64,000 bases of DNA. Source: Micrococcus lylae NBRC 15355 (GTDB lineage: Bacteria > Actinomycetota > Actinomycetes > Actinomycetales > Micrococcaceae). The DNA is taken from NCBI RefSeq assembly GCF_001570885.1, contig NZ_BCSN01000005.1, forward strand, positions 1 through 64,000. Reading direction: 5' to 3'. Below the pieces are notes generated by a model. It made no database searches. It worked only from the letters and a program-made list of their open reading frames with translations, and had not been told where the DNA came from. Positions within the stretch are counted from its first letter, which is position 1. Each line of letters opens with the position of its first letter. Of the stretch, positions 62,818 to 64,000 are shown one piece after another. Made by a program: the position numbers and the translations under genes.

Positions 62818-63834
62818 ATGCCCACCCCCACCTCTGCGGCTGCGCCGCGCCCCCGTCTGCTCTGGATGGACGTCTATCGGGGCCTGGCGGTGCTGCTGGT
62901 GGTCCTGCTTCATGCCCAGACGGCGCTCGTGGACTCCGGTCTGGCCCGCTCCGAGCTGGTGCGGGACGTCAACGCCGCCGTGGGGTCGTTCCGGATGCCC
63001 GGGCTGCTGCTGGTCTCCGGCATGCTGCTGACGCTGTCCCTGCGCCGGCCCGCCGGGCAGTACCTCGCCGGCAAGCTGCGCCGCATCGCGTGGCCGTGGC
63101 TGCTCTGGACCGCGGTGATGCTGCCGTTCTTCGGCCTGGCCGCCGCCCTGGAGCCCACCTGGTGGCTCAACGGCGCCCACACCTGGTTCTTGTCCGTGGT
63201 GTTCGTCGGCTACCTGCTCGGGCTCGCCCTGAAGCGCGTGCCGCCGCTGATCATCGCCGTGGTCCTGTTCGCCCTGGCCATCCGGCTCGAGCCGGACGCG
63301 ATCACGGGCGGGCTGCACGAGTGGGCGCTGGTGGCCGAGCGCATGACCTGGTTCGGCGGGTTCTTCTTCGTCGGCGCAGCCCTCGGCCGCTGGCGCGAGG
63401 ACCTGCCCCGGATCCCATGGCAGGTCATGCTCCTGCCGGCCGTCGTCACCTGGGACTGGGCCCGACGCGCGATCGAGGCCGGCCGGTATCCGTCCGAGGA
63501 GAGCTGGCCGGTGATGACCATGTCCGTCATCGGCGTGGTATCCGTCCTCTGGCTGCTCGCCCAGATCCCGGACAACCCGCTGATGCGCGCCTTCGCCTGG
63601 GTGGGCCGCCACTCGATCGTGCTGTTCGTGGTCCACTACCCGGTCATCCGTCTGCTGCGTCGCACCGTGGACCTGCCCGAGGGCATCGCCGGCGTGGGCC
63701 TGCTCTTCGCCGCCGGCGCGGGCGTCTCCCTGGTCTTGGCCGCGCTCTACCCGTGGACGAAGTACCTCTTCGAGTTCCCCTCCACGTCCCGCCTGGTCCG
63801 CGCCGCCCGACGACGGCCCGTCGCCACCGCCTGA
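62818..63834 (+). CDS. Acyltransferase-3 family membrane protein
   Basis: The 338-residue protein has about ten membrane helices in the acyltransferase-3 pattern, starting RLLWMDVYRGLAVLLVVLLHAQ with the conserved Arg and His, and ending near SIVLFVVHYPVIRLLRR. Such proteins acylate envelope or secreted molecules. There is no SGNH domain, unlike the gene at the left edge. The last residues RAARRRPVATA are coded partly by the dispersed motif (63808-63818). Substrate unknown. Confidence 0.88.
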   Translation: MPTPTSAAAPRPRLLWMDVYRGLAVLLVVLLHAQTALVDSGLARSELVRDVNAAVGSFRMPGLLLVSGMLLTLSLRRPAGQYLAGKLRRIAWPWLLWTAVMLPFFGLAAALEPTWWLNGAHTWFLSVVFVGYLLGLALKRVPPLIIAVVLFALAIRLEPDAITGGLHEWALVAERMTWFGGFFFVGAALGRWREDLPRIPWQVMLLPAVVTWDWARRAIEAGRYPSEESWPVMTMSVIGVVSVLWLLAQIPDNPLMRAFAWVGRHSIVLFVVHYPVIRLLRRTVDLPEGIAGVGLLFAAGAGVSLVLAALYPWTKYLFEFPSTSRLVRAARRRPVATA

Positions 63835-63898
63835 GCGCTCACCTCCGCCTGCCTTCTCGCCCGGTTTCCGCCGCCGAGCACAGGGTTCTGGCGGTCCC

Positions 63899-64000
63899 TC
63901 AGGGCCGGGTGCCCAGGGCCAGCAGGTGCGCCGAGAGGTCCGCGACGCCCGGTCGGGTCGGAGCGCCGTCCGCGTGGAGCGCGTCCAGGCGGTCGGCCAG
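63899..64000 (-). CDS. C-terminal fragment of a minus-strand gene, partial
   Basis: An open frame enters from the right edge and ends at TGA (63899-63901), giving 33 residues (LADRLDALHADGAPTRPGVA...). Codon use is strongly GC3, like real genes here. It is too short to assign. The 64 bases between it and the convergent acyltransferase show no perfect stem. Confidence 0.55.
   Translation of the reverse strand: MADRLDALHADGAPTRPGVADLSAHLLALGTRP

Overview
The window is a contiguous stretch of a very GC-rich chromosome (about 73% by eye) with dense genes, short intergenic gaps, many ATGA start/stop overlaps, GTG and TTG starts, and actinobacterial marker families (TIGR03085, ANTAR response regulator, DUF3516 helicase, HGxxP protein, Trp-region membrane protein). 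Codon use, leaderless promoters with TANNNT -10 boxes and the order polA, rpsA, coaE, uvrB, terC point to the Micrococcaceae, most likely Micrococcus or a close relative. The genus is an inference. I see no prophage, insertion sequence, CRISPR array or rRNA operon.

Layout. 1-6.3 kb: end of an acyltransferase/SGNH protein; a minus-strand set ybaK, sufE, sseA; then zapE and an unrecognised gene. 6.3-6.7 kb: a minus-strand cluster of four tRNAs (Gly, Val, Cys, Gly). 6.9-11.7 kb: a PD-(D/E)XK nuclease-like gene with a probably frameshifted repeat tail, then fmt, rsmB, rpe. 11.7-16.4 kb: an FMN riboswitch followed by the complete riboflavin operon ribD-ribE-ribBA-ribH plus a PnuC-type vitamin transporter (RibM/PnuX). 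16.4-26.7 kb: hisE-hisG-hisF, a minus-strand TIGR03085 gene, hisI-trpE-Trp membrane protein, then HGxxP-trpC-trpB-trpA-lgt; trpD and trpG are absent from the cluster. 26.9-33 kb: gltB-gltD. 33-35.5 kb: pyk and a convergent ANTAR response regulator. 35.6-43.7 kb: tRNA-Leu(CAA), a PaaI-type thioesterase divergent from polA, an Eis-like acetyltransferase, rpsA and a convergent rRNA-type methyltransferase. 43.8-49 kb: two BCCT osmolyte transporters flanking a minus-strand yigZ. 49-56 kb: coaE, then uvrB-MFS-satD-DUF3307-like-ycsI as one tightly packed unit. 56-64 kb: terC behind a yybP-ykoY (manganese) riboswitch, a proline-iminopeptidase-like hydrolase, a DUF3516 helicase, tam, and a second acyltransferase.

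Most genes are housekeeping. The unusual items are: (i) the second BCCT transporter carries an in-frame C-terminal CoaE-like P-loop domain with key catalytic motifs degraded, directly upstream of an intact coaE; (ii) an 11-12 base motif, (A)CGACGACGGCC, recurs about twenty times, mostly in non-conserved protein tails and linkers or in terminator stems, like a dispersed uptake- or recognition-type signal; (iii) a SatD/DUF3307-like pair coupled to an MFS gene with an AT-rich palindrome at its start; (iv) about a dozen genes whose -10 box lies only 6-8 bases before the start codon, implying leaderless mRNAs.

Pathway logic: RibA/RibB, RibD, RibE and RibH make riboflavin under FMN control while the PnuC-type carrier imports it. 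The his and trp genes share PRPP-derived intermediates. GltBD supplies the glutamate used by amidotransferases. Osmolyte uptake, Mn-linked TerC and envelope acyltransferases suggest a free-living or skin/soil organism coping with osmotic and metal stress.
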